64,000 nt of DNA from Syntrophales bacterium (GCA_023228425.1 JALOBE010000008.1:1-64000); one strand, 5' to 3'. Shown: positions 24,379 to 33,988, counted from the first letter of the stretch. Program-made: numbers and translations. Notes: generated by a model from the sequence alone, not told the origin.

Positions 24379-25860
24379 ATGACCTTGAAAATCTACAACA
24401 CCATGACCAGACGCAAGGAAGAGTTTCACCCCCTGGAAGATGGGAAGGTGGGCCTGTACGTCTGCGGTATCACCGCTTACGATGTTTGTCACATCGGACA
24501 CGCCCGGTCTGCCATTGTCTTCGATGTCATATTCCGCTATCTGAAGTACCGTGGTTACAATACAACCTTTGTCAAGAACTTCACCGATGTGGACGACAAG
24601 ATAATCGAAAGGGCGCGGGCCGAGGGCGTCGACATAGATACAATTGCCGGCACCTATATCCGACGCCACAACGAGGATATGGATGCCCTCGGGGTATCCC
24701 GTCCCACCGTGACACCACGGGCCACCGAGAACATCAAGGGAATGATCCGGCTCATCGAGCGACTTCTGGAAAAGGGGCTTGCCTACCGTACGAATGGAGA
24801 CGTGTTTTATCCCGTCGACCGGTTTTCCCGGTACGGAAAATTGTCGGGACGATCCCTCGACGAGATGATGGCCGGTGCCCGTGTTGAAGTGGATGAGCGG
24901 AAGAAAAATCCCTTCGACTTTGTTCTCTGGAAAGCCGCGAAGGAAGGAGAACCCTGGTGGGACAGTCCCTGGGGACGAGGCCGCCCGGGATGGCACATAG
25001 AATGTTCCGCCATGAGCCAGCGATACCTCGGGGAAACATTCGACATTCACGGTGGTGGGGAGGACTTGATATTCCCCCACCATGAAAACGAAATTGCCCA
25101 GTCCGAAGGGGCTTCGGATAAACCATTCGCCCGATACTGGATCCATAACGGATTTGTGAAAATCAACAGTGAGAAGATGTCAAAATCTCTGGGTAATGTT
25201 TTTACCATCGAGGACATCCTCAAGCAGTACCATCCCGAAGTGGTACGTCTTTTTATGCTCCAGAGCCATTATCGGACAATCATCGATTTTTCCGATGAAA
25301 GCCTCAGGGAAGCCCGGGTTGCCATTGAGCGGTTTTATCGCATGATCCTGGCGGTGAAACAACGCTGTGCCGACGGCGAGATCATCGACGATCTTTCCGA
25401 AAAAAACCTTACGGGCAAAGACCGCGATATGTTCGGGAAGATCAACCTGCTCCCCGAGCGCTTCACGGAAGCCATGGACGATGATTTCAATACAGCCCGG
25501 GCCATCGGCTACATTTTTGATACCGTTCGACAGATCAACGGCTATCTGGAAGAGATCGGTCCCAAACCATCCCGGGAATCACTCTTTGTCCTCGACAGGG
25601 CACGAAATTGCTTGCGTGATCTGGGGAAAGTCCTCGGTCTGTTCCTTGAGGAGCCCAAGGAATACTTCCGGGCCGATCGGGAACGGGAACTCCGCGTACG
25701 CGATCTCGACAGCGATGAAATTGAGGCGCGTATCGGAGAACGGGCCCAGGCCCGCCGTGATCGAGACTGGGCGAAGGCGGACCGGATCCGGGATTCTCTT
25801 CTCGCACGGGGTGTTCACCTCAAGGATGGTCCCGACGGAACCACCTGGATAGTCCAGTAG
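24379..25860 (+). CDS. cysS: Cysteinyl-tRNA synthetase
   Basis: A 493-residue class I synthetase. The start ATG 24379 (MTLKIYNTMTRRKEEF) has GTGAGG 8 bases upstream; an ATG at 24355 is possible but poorly placed. The zinc ligand C29, the HIGH motif at 38-41 (CHIGHAR), WHIECSAM, the DIHGGGEDLIFPHHENE zinc/substrate block and the KMSKSLGN motif are all present, and the C-terminal part is the helical anticodon-binding domain. It catalyses cysteine activation and transfer to tRNA-Cys in the cytosol. Confidence 0.97.
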   Translation: MTLKIYNTMTRRKEEFHPLEDGKVGLYVCGITAYDVCHIGHARSAIVFDVIFRYLKYRGYNTTFVKNFTDVDDKIIERARAEGVDIDTIAGTYIRRHNEDMDALGVSRPTVTPRATENIKGMIRLIERLLEKGLAYRTNGDVFYPVDRFSRYGKLSGRSLDEMMAGARVEVDERKKNPFDFVLWKAAKEGEPWWDSPWGRGRPGWHIECSAMSQRYLGETFDIHGGGEDLIFPHHENEIAQSEGASDKPFARYWIHNGFVKINSEKMSKSLGNVFTIEDILKQYHPEVVRLFMLQSHYRTIIDFSDESLREARVAIERFYRMILAVKQRCADGEIIDDLSEKNLTGKDRDMFGKINLLPERFTEAMDDDFNTARAIGYIFDTVRQINGYLEEIGPKPSRESLFVLDRARNCLRDLGKVLGLFLEEPKEYFRADRERELRVRDLDSDEIEARIGERAQARRDRDWAKADRIRDSLLARGVHLKDGPDGTTWIVQ

Positions 25861-25894
25861 AGCGGGCGGTGACCGTCGACAGCTTTTTTCGTCG

Positions 25895-27145
25895 TCATTC
25901 GTAGATCAGTTCATCCTCCGCCCCGGCTTCTTCCGCGTCGGACTCGTAATCACGAATATTCTTCTGAGCCTTTTCAGCCAGGTATTCCCGGTACCATTCG
26001 TGAGCGGTGATCATTGACATTACCTCGCTCGTTCCAGTCCAGATGGAAGCGAGGCGGATGTCCCGATGAATCCGCTCGATGGGAAGAATGTTCGTGTACC
26101 CGATGCCGCCTGTCACCTGCATCGCATTGTGAACTACCTTCTGACAGGCTTCGGTGATGAACTTCTTGCTCTCCGAAACCATACGCCTGATTCGATGCAT
26201 GGGCACGTTTTCATCCACAGCCCGGGCGGTACAATAGGCCATGGACCGGGCCGCGTCGAGCAGCATGGCGCCCTCGGCGATCTGAAAGCTCACGCCCTGG
26301 AACCGTGCTATGACCCGGCCGAAGGCCTTTCGCCGAGTTGTGTAATTCGTGGCGATTTCAAGTGCCGGGCGGGCGGCGCCGATAGTCATGGCTGCCGTAC
26401 CCAGCCGTTCGGGGATCATCATGGTGTTGAAAACATCGTAGCCTCCATTGAGACGGCCCAGGATATTTTCCCGAGGCACCTTCACGTTGTCGAAGACGAT
26501 CCGTGCTGTTCCGCCGCCCCGACAGCCCATGAGTCCGTAAAGATATTGTGTTGTAACTCCCGGTCCCCGATCGACGATAAAGGCGGTGATTGAGTTCCGG
26601 GGTTTTGCGTCGGGACCGGTGTCCGTCCGCGCGTAGACCAGGAAAAAATCGGCCCTTTCTCCACCGACGATGAAACGTTTCTGGCCCTTCAGGAGAAAAT
26701 GATCGCCCCGGTCTTCCGCGACGGTGACGGCGCCGAAAAAGTCGGACCCGCCTCGCGGTTCCGTAAGACATTCGGCGGCGAAGAGATCACCTTTCAAAAG
26801 AGGCCTGACATACCGTTCCTTCTGATCATCCGTTCCATGGAGAATGACGGCGTCACAGACCAGTTCGGCTCCGACGCCGAATACACAGGCGAATTCGTAT
26901 CCCAGGGTCCCTACCTCTTCCATGGCCATGCAGGTGGTTACCCAGTCCATCTCCCGGCCGCCCCATTCTTTCGGATAACGACAGCCCAACAGGTTCCGAC
27001 GACCGGCCTCCCGGAGAAATTCCACGGGAAACGTGATCTTGTCCCTGTCCATATCGAGAATCATTTCCCTGGGAACCCATCGTACCAGGTCACGGATTTC
27101 GTCCCTGAAGGCGAGCTGATCTTTAGACAGCAGATAATCAAACAT
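25895..27145 (-). CDS. Acyl-CoA dehydrogenase family protein
   Basis: A 416-residue flavoprotein; ATG at 27145 (MFDYLLSKDQLAFRDEI) follows AAAGGAG on the minus strand, and the longer frame beyond it is unconserved. Signatures are AECLTEPRGGSDF (122-136), the RRKAFGRVIARFQ block (271-283) and QVTGGIGYTNILPIERIHRD. The usual catalytic glutamate of the YEGT motif is replaced: the motif reads IWTGTSEV (368-375). A glutamate at 246 (IPERLGT) lines up with the alternative base position of isovaleryl-CoA dehydrogenase. It oxidises an acyl-CoA to enoyl-CoA and passes electrons to ETF, but the substrate cannot be named. The acidic C-terminal tail is unusual. It is convergent with cysS. Confidence 0.9.
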   Translation of the reverse strand: MFDYLLSKDQLAFRDEIRDLVRWVPREMILDMDRDKITFPVEFLREAGRRNLLGCRYPKEWGGREMDWVTTCMAMEEVGTLGYEFACVFGVGAELVCDAVILHGTDDQKERYVRPLLKGDLFAAECLTEPRGGSDFFGAVTVAEDRGDHFLLKGQKRFIVGGERADFFLVYARTDTGPDAKPRNSITAFIVDRGPGVTTQYLYGLMGCRGGGTARIVFDNVKVPRENILGRLNGGYDVFNTMMIPERLGTAAMTIGAARPALEIATNYTTRRKAFGRVIARFQGVSFQIAEGAMLLDAARSMAYCTARAVDENVPMHRIRRMVSESKKFITEACQKVVHNAMQVTGGIGYTNILPIERIHRDIRLASIWTGTSEVMSMITAHEWYREYLAEKAQKNIRDYESDAEEAGAEDELIYE

Positions 27146-27300
27146 GATGTTCTCCTTTCCCCGCTCCGGGCAGTCCACGTGTCTGTGTTGAAAACGCACA
27201 GGTCATCACACCTGTCGGTATAGGATTGGATAATCAATTTGATCGGGTTCAGTCAAGACATGAGACGCTGGTATCGCGAGAGTCCTCTTTCAAATAGTGT

Positions 27301-27329
27301 TTGACAGGGGGTTCCTAATCATATAGGTA
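27301..27329 (+). promoter_or_regulatory. Possible promoter for the Na/Pi transporter gene
   Basis: TTGACA at 27301-27306 is followed after 17 bases by TAGGTA (27324-27329), overlapping an alternative TATAGG at 15-bp spacing. The -35 is perfect and the -10 is weak. It lies about 105 bases before the start codon. Confidence 0.4.
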
Positions 27330-27433
27330 TTCAGGCAGGGACAGACGACAGAGATAATAAATACAATTGGTTATGTTCATCTCGAAACACTGTTTCCCCG
27401 GTATGGCTCCTTATTTTCCGAGGTTTTCAGAGT

Positions 27434-29041
27434 ATGTATGCTGAAGTAATAGCCGGAGTCGTGGGTGGGTTGGGACTGTTTCTCTTCGGCATCCACCTCA
27501 TGAGCAACTCTCTGAAAGCCTTGTCACTGGGTCTTTTTCGGGACCTTCTCGAAAAGATAACTTCAAACCGTGTAAAATCCGCCTTCCTGGGCGCCATCGT
27601 AACCTCTCTCGTCCAGAGCTCAAGTGCCGTATCGGTTATACTCATCGGATTTCTCAACGCGGGCATGCTCACCCTCGTTGCCGCCCTTCCCGTCATTTTC
27701 GGGGCGAACATCGGTACCACCCTGACGGCCCAGCTGATCGCCTTCAAGCTGACCAAGTCAGCCTTCGTTATTGTTTTTGCCGGAGCAATGATTCACCTTT
27801 TTGCCAGGAAGGAGAAGACAAAAAAAAAGGCCCTGGCGCTGCTCGGGTTCGGTATTCTCTTTCTCGGTCTCGCGCTGATGGGGTCATCGGTGAAGCCTCT
27901 GGCCGAGAACGATACCATGATACGGTTCTTTCTTTCCTTCGGAACGTACCCCCTGCTGGGAGTGCTGACGGGTATCATCATCACGGTCATTCTCCAGAGC
28001 AGCAGCACAACCGTAGGGATCGTTATCGCCTTTGCCTCGGCCGGCCTGCTCGACCTGCCCGCGTCGGTGTATCTGGTGTTTGGTGACAACATCGGTACCT
28101 GCATCACGGCGCTCATCGCGAGCATAGGCGGCAGGCGGGCAAGCAAACGTCTTGCCCTCGGTCACACCCTTTTCAATATAATCGGAACCGCCATAGCGCT
28201 CCCCATGATTCCGCTTTACCTGCACTGTATGCCCATACTTTCCGGAGATATCGCCCGTCAGATCGCCAACACGCATACCATATTCAACGTATTCAACACC
28301 ATAATTATGCTGCCCTTTGTTCCTTTCTTCGTAACATTGCTGGAGAAGCTGGTTCCAGGAGAGGATTACGAGAAGAAGGAAGGAGGGTTCCTGGAACCTT
28401 CCCTGATGTCGACGCCTGCTCTGGCCATCGGTGCCTCCATCAGGGAGCTGTCGGTCATGCTTTCCGTCTGCCGGGACATGCTTCAGAAGACACGGGAGTG
28501 TATTGAAAGCTATAGCCACAAACTACGGAGTGAAATAATGGTCGATGAAAGCTCCGTTGATGATATGCAGAAGAAAATCACCTCCTATCTCGTAGGGATC
28601 ACCCAGGCGGGTCTGAGCGACAAGCAGCGTCGACTGGTTCCGGCCATTCTCCACAGCGTCAATGATGTTGAAAAAGTCGGCGACTATTGCGAAGATATAG
28701 TCAACCTTTCTCAACGTCTCTATGAGAAGGACCTCAGTTTTTCGTCCCAGGCGCAGGCCGAAATGGGGCGTCTTTTCGACAAAACCGAGGCGTTGATGAA
28801 ACACACAAAACAGGCCCTGGACAGGAATGACGAGAGGGCGGCCCGAATAACCCTCATTATCGAGCGGGAAATCGACGTTCTCATTGACCAGTACAAGCTC
28901 AACCACCTGAAGCGCATGGAAGAAGGGTCATGCATCCAGAATGCGGGTCTTGTCTTCTCCGACATACTCACCAATATTGAGAGAATCAGCAATCACCTCT
29001 GTAATATAACAAAAGGTATCCTGCACAGGGGCAAACGGTAG
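27434..29041 (+). CDS. Na+/phosphate cotransporter family protein with PhoU-like tail
   Basis: A 535-residue inner-membrane protein of the NptA/PNaS family. Two inverted halves each carry the QSSS signature (LVQSSSAVSVILIG and ILQSSSTTVGIVIA), with GANIGTTLTAQLI and FGDNIGTCITALI as their companion motifs. About nine hydrophobic segments precede a cytosolic C-terminal part from about residue 330 made of helices with paired PhoU-like HSVNDVEKVGDYCEDI and DILTNIERISNHL motifs. It probably takes up inorganic phosphate with sodium. A paralogue lies at 44370-45986. Confidence 0.88.
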   Translation: MYAEVIAGVVGGLGLFLFGIHLMSNSLKALSLGLFRDLLEKITSNRVKSAFLGAIVTSLVQSSSAVSVILIGFLNAGMLTLVAALPVIFGANIGTTLTAQLIAFKLTKSAFVIVFAGAMIHLFARKEKTKKKALALLGFGILFLGLALMGSSVKPLAENDTMIRFFLSFGTYPLLGVLTGIIITVILQSSSTTVGIVIAFASAGLLDLPASVYLVFGDNIGTCITALIASIGGRRASKRLALGHTLFNIIGTAIALPMIPLYLHCMPILSGDIARQIANTHTIFNVFNTIIMLPFVPFFVTLLEKLVPGEDYEKKEGGFLEPSLMSTPALAIGASIRELSVMLSVCRDMLQKTRECIESYSHKLRSEIMVDESSVDDMQKKITSYLVGITQAGLSDKQRRLVPAILHSVNDVEKVGDYCEDIVNLSQRLYEKDLSFSSQAQAEMGRLFDKTEALMKHTKQALDRNDERAARITLIIEREIDVLIDQYKLNHLKRMEEGSCIQNAGLVFSDILTNIERISNHLCNITKGILHRGKR

Positions 29042-29094
29042 AGCGGCAATAGACGGGCGGGACGGTCGGTTCCCCTCATGGGAGGAATGTCGCC

Positions 29095-30231
29095 GTGAAG
29101 AAGCGAGACGGAAGCGTGCGCCTGAATGTTACGGGTTCCGCCATGAGTCACGTGGTGATTTCCCTTATGGGATCCCTGTCTCTCGACACCATGCCCCGTG
29201 TTTCCACTGACATGAAATCCCATGTTCAGGACTTGAAGCCGTCGAGACTGACCATCGATTGTTCCGGCGTTGACTATTTCGATACAGCGGCCGCTCTGCT
29301 CATTGCGACCTTCAAAGAAGAGGCTGAAGACGGTGGATTACCCGTTGAACTGACCAATCTCAGCTCTCATACCCGGAAGATCATGAGTCTCGCGGATGTG
29401 AAACATCTGTCCGGAGGCCTTCCCCATCCGCAGGAACAGGCGGTGCGCCCCGTCGCTGGAATCGGGGACATGACAATCACAGCGGCGAGAGAGTTCAGGG
29501 CCCTCATTACATTCCTGGGAGAAATCATCCTGGCCTTTGTGCACTCTCTCGCGCATGTCCCGGAAATCAGGTGGGTTGACGTGGCGAGCAACGTCAGGCG
29601 GATAGGCGTTCAGGGACTTCCCATCGTGGGCCTTATCAGTTTGCTCGTTGGTCTCATCATCGCTTTCATGTCGTCACTACAGTTAAAACCGTTGGGTGGA
29701 AACATTTTTGTAGCCCCCCTTGTGGGCATAGCCATGGTCAAGGAACTGGCACCCCTGATGACGGCCATTATAGTCGCGGGACGGTCGGGTTCAGCCTTTG
29801 CCGCGGAACTCGGTACCATGGTGGTCAATGAAGAGGTCGATGCCCTTGTCATCATGGGATTCGATCCCATGAAATTTCTCGTTGTCCCCCGGGTTATGGC
29901 CGCTTTTATCGTAGTGCCCCTCCTGACGCTCTACGCGGACTTGTTCGGCCTGGCAGGAGGCCTGGTGGTGGGTGTCCTTGGTCTTGACCTGACCTTCATG
30001 ACCTATATCAACCAGACCGGCAACAGCATCGCCGTGTCCGACATTACCACGGGCCTTATCAAGTCTGTCGTTTTTGCGGCCATCATATCCGGCATCGGTT
30101 GCCACCGGGGGCTGCGGGTGGAGCGGGGAGCAGAAGGCGTCGGAACGGCCACAACCTCGGCCGTCGTAACGTCCATATTTTTGATAGTACTTGCCGATTC
30201 AATTTTTGCTGTCGTCTTTCACTACCTGTGA
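29095..30231 (+). CDS. mlaE: STAS domain-MlaE fusion, lipid ABC transporter permease
   Basis: A 378-residue protein. Residues 1 to about 110 form a STAS-like domain (SRLTIDCSGVDYFDTAAALL, the place of the MlaB protein in E. coli), followed by the MlaE permease domain: GVQGLPIVGLISLLVGLIIAF, the VKELAPLMTAIIVAGRSGSAF family signature and five or so membrane helices. The cassette with the next three genes is an Mla/Mce-type importer or exporter for phospholipids between the membranes. Start is GTG 29095 after GGAGGAATG. Confidence 0.88.
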   Translation: MKKRDGSVRLNVTGSAMSHVVISLMGSLSLDTMPRVSTDMKSHVQDLKPSRLTIDCSGVDYFDTAAALLIATFKEEAEDGGLPVELTNLSSHTRKIMSLADVKHLSGGLPHPQEQAVRPVAGIGDMTITAAREFRALITFLGEIILAFVHSLAHVPEIRWVDVASNVRRIGVQGLPIVGLISLLVGLIIAFMSSLQLKPLGGNIFVAPLVGIAMVKELAPLMTAIIVAGRSGSAFAAELGTMVVNEEVDALVIMGFDPMKFLVVPRVMAAFIVVPLLTLYADLFGLAGGLVVGVLGLDLTFMTYINQTGNSIAVSDITTGLIKSVVFAAIISGIGCHRGLRVERGAEGVGTATTSAVVTSIFLIVLADSIFAVVFHYL

Positions 30232-30319
30232 TACATGGCCGTTGAGGCGGCAGCAACCATGATGGCGAAGCGCCCGCGCGGCGGATATGGCCGGCGGTCT
30301 TGACGGAGCGGGAGACACC

Positions 30320-31081
30320 ATGAACGATGAAAGTCGGGAAGAAGTCGTCAGTGTTGAAGGTTTGACGGCCCGACTCGAAGGGACAACGATCCTGAAGGAT
30401 GTGAGCTTCAAGGTATACCGTGGCGAAGTCCTGGTGATCATGGGAAGAAGCGGTTCGGGAAAGACTGTCCTGATGAAACACATGATCGGCCTTTTCACCC
30501 CTGTTGAGGGGCGGGTGCTCATCAACGGCATCGATATCCACGCCGCCGATGAAGCAACCAGGGTCCGTATCCGCCAACGGTTCGGAGTGCTGTTCCAGTC
30601 CGGTGGATTGCTGGGGTCGATGACGCTGTCGGAAAACATATTCCTCCCCCTGGCGGAACATGCCGACATGCCGGCAAGACTGAAGGAAATGCTCGTTCGC
30701 ATGAAACTCGGCATGGTCCGTCTCGACGGGTATGATGACCTGCTGCCGGCTGAACTGTCGGGAGGCATGAAGAAAAGAGCGGGCCTGGCCCGGGCCATGG
30801 TCCGGGATCCGGAGATTCTCTTTTTCGATGAGCCCTCGGCGGGCCTGGACCCCGTGACGTCGGCGGAGCTGGACAGGACGATCGTCAGTATCAACGAGGG
30901 TATGGGGACCACGATGATCGTCGTCAGTCACGAACTTCAATCGATTCTTAACATAGCTCACCGCGTGATTATGCTTGACGGCGAAGAGAAGGGAGTCATA
31001 GCGGAAGGTGATCCCCGTGAACTGATGCACAGTTCACGGGACCTGCGGGTTACAAATTTTCTCAACAGGCGAGTTGGCTGA
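30320..31081 (+). CDS. mlaF: Mla-type lipid ABC transporter ATP-binding protein
   Basis: A 253-residue ATPase starting MNDESREEVVSVEGL at ATG 30320; an upstream in-frame start at 30287 is less likely. Walker A is GRSGSGKT (42-49), the signature is ELSGGMKKRAGLARAM and Walker B is ILFFDEPSAGLDP, followed by the VSHELQS switch histidine. It powers the MlaE permease. Its stop overlaps upstream candidate starts of the following mlaD-like gene. Confidence 0.93.
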   Translation: MNDESREEVVSVEGLTARLEGTTILKDVSFKVYRGEVLVIMGRSGSGKTVLMKHMIGLFTPVEGRVLINGIDIHAADEATRVRIRQRFGVLFQSGGLLGSMTLSENIFLPLAEHADMPARLKEMLVRMKLGMVRLDGYDDLLPAELSGGMKKRAGLARAMVRDPEILFFDEPSAGLDPVTSAELDRTIVSINEGMGTTMIVVSHELQSILNIAHRVIMLDGEEKGVIAEGDPRELMHSSRDLRVTNFLNRRVG

Positions 31082-31103
31082 AGGGTTCGCGAGGAGAGTG
31101 ACA

Positions 31104-32072
31104 ATGGCGGGAAACAGGTCGCGGTTTATGATCGGTCTCTTTGTCATCATCGGCATCCTGATCGGTGTGGCCGCCGTGGTGTGGCTTGGCGCATCCGATT
31201 ACTTTGCCGGAGGCGACAGGTACGTCACGTATTTTGACGAATCCGTGCAGGGTCTTTCCGCCGATTCGACGGTCAAGTACCGCGGAGTCACCGTGGGCCG
31301 CGTTGAGAGTATAGGTATCGCGCCGGATAACCGACTCATTGAGGTTGTCATGAAAATAAATATCGATGAGGAGCTTCAGCGCGCGACAGTGGCGCAACTG
31401 AAGCCCCTCGGCATCACGGGGATGGTTTTCGTGGAACTCAACAGGCGGTCAAAGGACGATCCGGAAACGATTCAGGAGCATTCCTTCCTCCCCGAATATC
31501 CCCTTATTCCCTCACGACCGTCGGGGATAAGCGAAATCTTTACGCGGATCAACACCATTGCGGACCAGATCGGCGAGATCGACCTCAAGGAGTTGTCCCG
31601 GGATCTCCACTCTGCGGTCAGGGCGGCTGATGTCATCCTGAACAATCCGAAAATAACAGACCTGATCCTTAGCCTCGATGGCTCGATGCGTCGCCTGGAA
31701 CGAACCCTTGGCGGTCTTGACCGGATAATGGCCGAAGGAGAGCCGGAACGAATCGTTGCGGAGCTGACCGGCCTGCTCGCGGACACACGAAGGGTCGTTG
31801 ATCTGGTTGAAAGGGCCGTAACGGAGGCCGACATTCCCGGGGCGACAGGGCATGCTCGAGACCGTATGGATGCCTTGGAGGAGCAGACGGGCGAACTCAT
31901 GGAAGAGCTTGAAAGGACGGTGCGTTTCACGGCTCTTGAAATCAGGGACATAAGTTCCCGGCTTCGCGGTACGACACAGGCCATCGACGACATTGTCAGG
32001 CGGCTTTCCCTGAATCCCTCGGACATACTGTTCAGCAGACCGCCGGAGCCGGCCGGAGGAGGAGAACGGTAG
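31104..32072 (+). CDS. mlaD: MlaD/MCE-domain lipid-binding protein
   Basis: A 322-residue protein starting at ATG 31104 after AGGAGAGTGACA. One N-terminal membrane anchor (RFMIGLFVIIGILIGVAAVV) is followed by a single MCE domain (VTYFDESVQGLSADSTVKYR, VTVGRVESIGI) and a long helical C-terminal part with repeated leucine and arginine-rich segments, probably coiled coil. The MCE domain forms the periplasmic hexameric ring through which phospholipids pass. Inferred from family and cassette position. Confidence 0.9.
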   Translation: MAGNRSRFMIGLFVIIGILIGVAAVVWLGASDYFAGGDRYVTYFDESVQGLSADSTVKYRGVTVGRVESIGIAPDNRLIEVVMKINIDEELQRATVAQLKPLGITGMVFVELNRRSKDDPETIQEHSFLPEYPLIPSRPSGISEIFTRINTIADQIGEIDLKELSRDLHSAVRAADVILNNPKITDLILSLDGSMRRLERTLGGLDRIMAEGEPERIVAELTGLLADTRRVVDLVERAVTEADIPGATGHARDRMDALEEQTGELMEELERTVRFTALEIRDISSRLRGTTQAIDDIVRRLSLNPSDILFSRPPEPAGGGER

Positions 32073-32076
32073 AATC

Positions 32077-32784
32077 ATGAGAAAAAATTTTTTCAGGGCC
32101 GCCATACCGGCGGTGATGGCCGTCACGGTCCTTCTTGTCATATCCGGATGTGCCGGGGGGAGAACCGCGACCCCGGAGATAGCCGGCTATGTACTCGAAC
32201 AGCCCGAATTAGGGGTATCCCCCTCGCGGGGCACTCCCCTCACGCAGGATACGGTGGCGGTCCTGCGCTTTACTGCGGCACACCACTGCCGGGGAAATGC
32301 GATGATATACCGGTCCGCTCCCTTCAGGAGCGCGGCTTATCACTACCATCGGTGGAAAGACAGCCCCGCCGATATGGTTACGGAATACGTGGCCTCAACG
32401 CTCCTGGACGCCCACATGTTCAAGGCCCTTTTCGTCGATTACGCCTATGAGAAAAGCCGCTACTGCCTGGAGGGGAGGCTCATCGACTGCCATGAGGAAA
32501 TCGACCACGGAAGCAGGAAGGCGGTTCTCCGGTTTACGGCGACTTTCCTGGACACCCTCCCAAAGAGCGTGCCGGAGCGTGTGCTGTTTCAAAACACCTA
32601 CAGCCGGGAGAAGATCATTGCCGGGGACGGACCTGCCGGTCTGGTGGAAGCCATGAACGAGGTCATGGCCGCCCTGGCGCAGCAACTCGTGGAAGACATA
32701 CGTGTCGTCCTGAAGGATGAAACGACGCAAGGCCGGTCGGCCTGTCCGGATGAGCGGACAGCAGCGGAACCGGAAACTGATTGA
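32077..32784 (+). CDS. ABC-type transport auxiliary lipoprotein
   Basis: A 235-residue lipoprotein with a signal peptide and lipobox ending VISGC (start MRKNFFRAAIPAVM). The mature part contains VAVLRFTAAHHCRGNAMIYR and YEKSRYCLEGRLIDCHEEID, resembling the periplasmic lipoprotein (YmbA/PqiC-like) often encoded with Mce transporters. It probably links the transporter to the outer membrane. It starts 4 bases after mlaD. Its stop codon lies within the -35 element of the tat promoter. Confidence 0.75.
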   Translation: MRKNFFRAAIPAVMAVTVLLVISGCAGGRTATPEIAGYVLEQPELGVSPSRGTPLTQDTVAVLRFTAAHHCRGNAMIYRSAPFRSAAYHYHRWKDSPADMVTEYVASTLLDAHMFKALFVDYAYEKSRYCLEGRLIDCHEEIDHGSRKAVLRFTATFLDTLPKSVPERVLFQNTYSREKIIAGDGPAGLVEAMNEVMAALAQQLVEDIRVVLKDETTQGRSACPDERTAAEPETD

Positions 32785-32810
32785 CAATAATCGTAAACTC
32801 CGGGTATAGT
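32781..32810 (+). promoter_or_regulatory. Promoter for the tatA/B-tatC genes
   Basis: TTGACA at 32781-32786 and TATAGT at 32805-32810 with an 18-base spacer, a strong sigma-70-type pair, overlapping the end of the lipoprotein gene and 35 bases before the tatA start. Confidence 0.75.
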
Positions 32811-32844
32811 CCTCACATTATTCTCAGCAGGAAGAAGGCGCTTT

Positions 32845-33165
32845 ATGTTTGGTATCGGAATGACTGAACTCGTAGTGATCCTGGTCGTTGCCCTCATCAT
32901 TATCGGGCCGAAAAAACTACCCGACCTGGCGAAATCACTTGGAAAAGGGCTTGCTGAATTCCGGCGGGCCGCAGACGATGTCAAGGAAAGTCTCCATGTC
33001 GATGAATTCAAGAAAGATGCCGATGATATAAAAAATTCCCTTATCCACGGTGCTCTCAAGAACCAGGACAAAGGCGCCTCTCCTGCTGCGGAGGCTGCAG
33101 AGGATGTCAAAGACAGCGACAACGACACAAGCGAAGAAGAGGAGCAACCGCCGTCCCATTCATAG
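32845..33165 (+). CDS. tatA: Sec-independent translocase TatA/TatB-type subunit
   Basis: A 106-residue protein: a short N-terminal membrane helix (MFGIGMTELVVILVVALIII) followed by GPKKLPDLAKSLGKGLAEFR, the amphipathic-helix signature of TatA/TatB, then a charged acidic tail. With TatC it forms the twin-arginine translocase that exports folded, often cofactor-bearing, proteins. The sequence alone does not settle whether it acts as TatA, TatB or both; no second copy is seen in the window. Confidence 0.9.
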   Translation: MFGIGMTELVVILVVALIIIGPKKLPDLAKSLGKGLAEFRRAADDVKESLHVDEFKKDADDIKNSLIHGALKNQDKGASPAAEAAEDVKDSDNDTSEEEEQPPSHS

Positions 33166-33214
33166 TATTTTCCGCGTGAAACTCCCTGAATGCGCCCGCG
33201 CATGAAGTTCTCCC

Positions 33215-33988
33215 ATGAATGATACCGTAATCGACGAAGAAAAAATGCCCCTCACCGACCACCTTGAGGAACTGCGTACCCGCCTTATCCGCGTCCTGAT
33301 CGTCCTGTGCGTCGGGTTTGTTCTTTGTTTCTTTTTCAAAGAACGGATTTTCGGGATTATCATGTATCCCCTGGAAGGAGTCATGCCCGGCGAGGGCTCG
33401 ATGATATTCACAAGCCTTCCCGAGGCATTTTTCACCTACCTCAAGGTATCCTTTTTCGCGGCTATTTTTCTTACCAGTCCCTACAGTCTTTACCAAGTAT
33501 GGAAGTTCGTATCACCCGGACTGTATTCATCGGAAAAAAAATACATAGTACCCTTTGTAGTGATTTCCTCGCTGTTCTTTATCGGAGGCGCCCTTTTTGC
33601 CTATTTCCTGGTGTTCCCCCTGGGATTCGCCTTTTTCCTCACCTTTACCACCGAGTTTATACGGCCCATGATTTCCATGCGGGAATACCTGGGATTCACC
33701 ATGAAGTTGCTGATCGCCTTCGCCGTTGTGTTTGAACTGCCCATTTTCATGTATTTTTTGGCCAGGGTCGGCATTGTGAATTCCGCCATTCTGAAAAAAA
33801 GAAGAAAGTATGCGATATTAGTAAGTTTCATCGTGGGTGCCCTCCTTACCCCCCCCGATGTTGTGACCCAGCTGCTCCTGGCAATCCCCATAATTATGCT
33901 CTATGAACTAAGCATTTGGGTGATTAAAAAAGGAGAAAAGAAGGTTAGTGAAGAAGTCCGCGACGGGGCAGGCGACAGTGGCACATGA
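33215..33988 (+). CDS. tatC: Sec-independent translocase subunit TatC
   Basis: A 257-residue, six-helix inner-membrane protein. The start MPLTDHLEELRTRLIRVL (from residue 11) with the invariant glutamate for signal-peptide binding, SLPEAFFTYLKVSFFAAI, YQVWKFVSPGLYSSEKKY and FELPIFMYFLARVGIV are diagnostic. It follows tatA by 49 bases. Its stop overlaps the ATG of the next gene. Confidence 0.95.
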   Translation: MNDTVIDEEKMPLTDHLEELRTRLIRVLIVLCVGFVLCFFFKERIFGIIMYPLEGVMPGEGSMIFTSLPEAFFTYLKVSFFAAIFLTSPYSLYQVWKFVSPGLYSSEKKYIVPFVVISSLFFIGGALFAYFLVFPLGFAFFLTFTTEFIRPMISMREYLGFTMKLLIAFAVVFELPIFMYFLARVGIVNSAILKKRRKYAILVSFIVGALLTPPDVVTQLLLAIPIIMLYELSIWVIKKGEKKVSEEVRDGAGDSGT

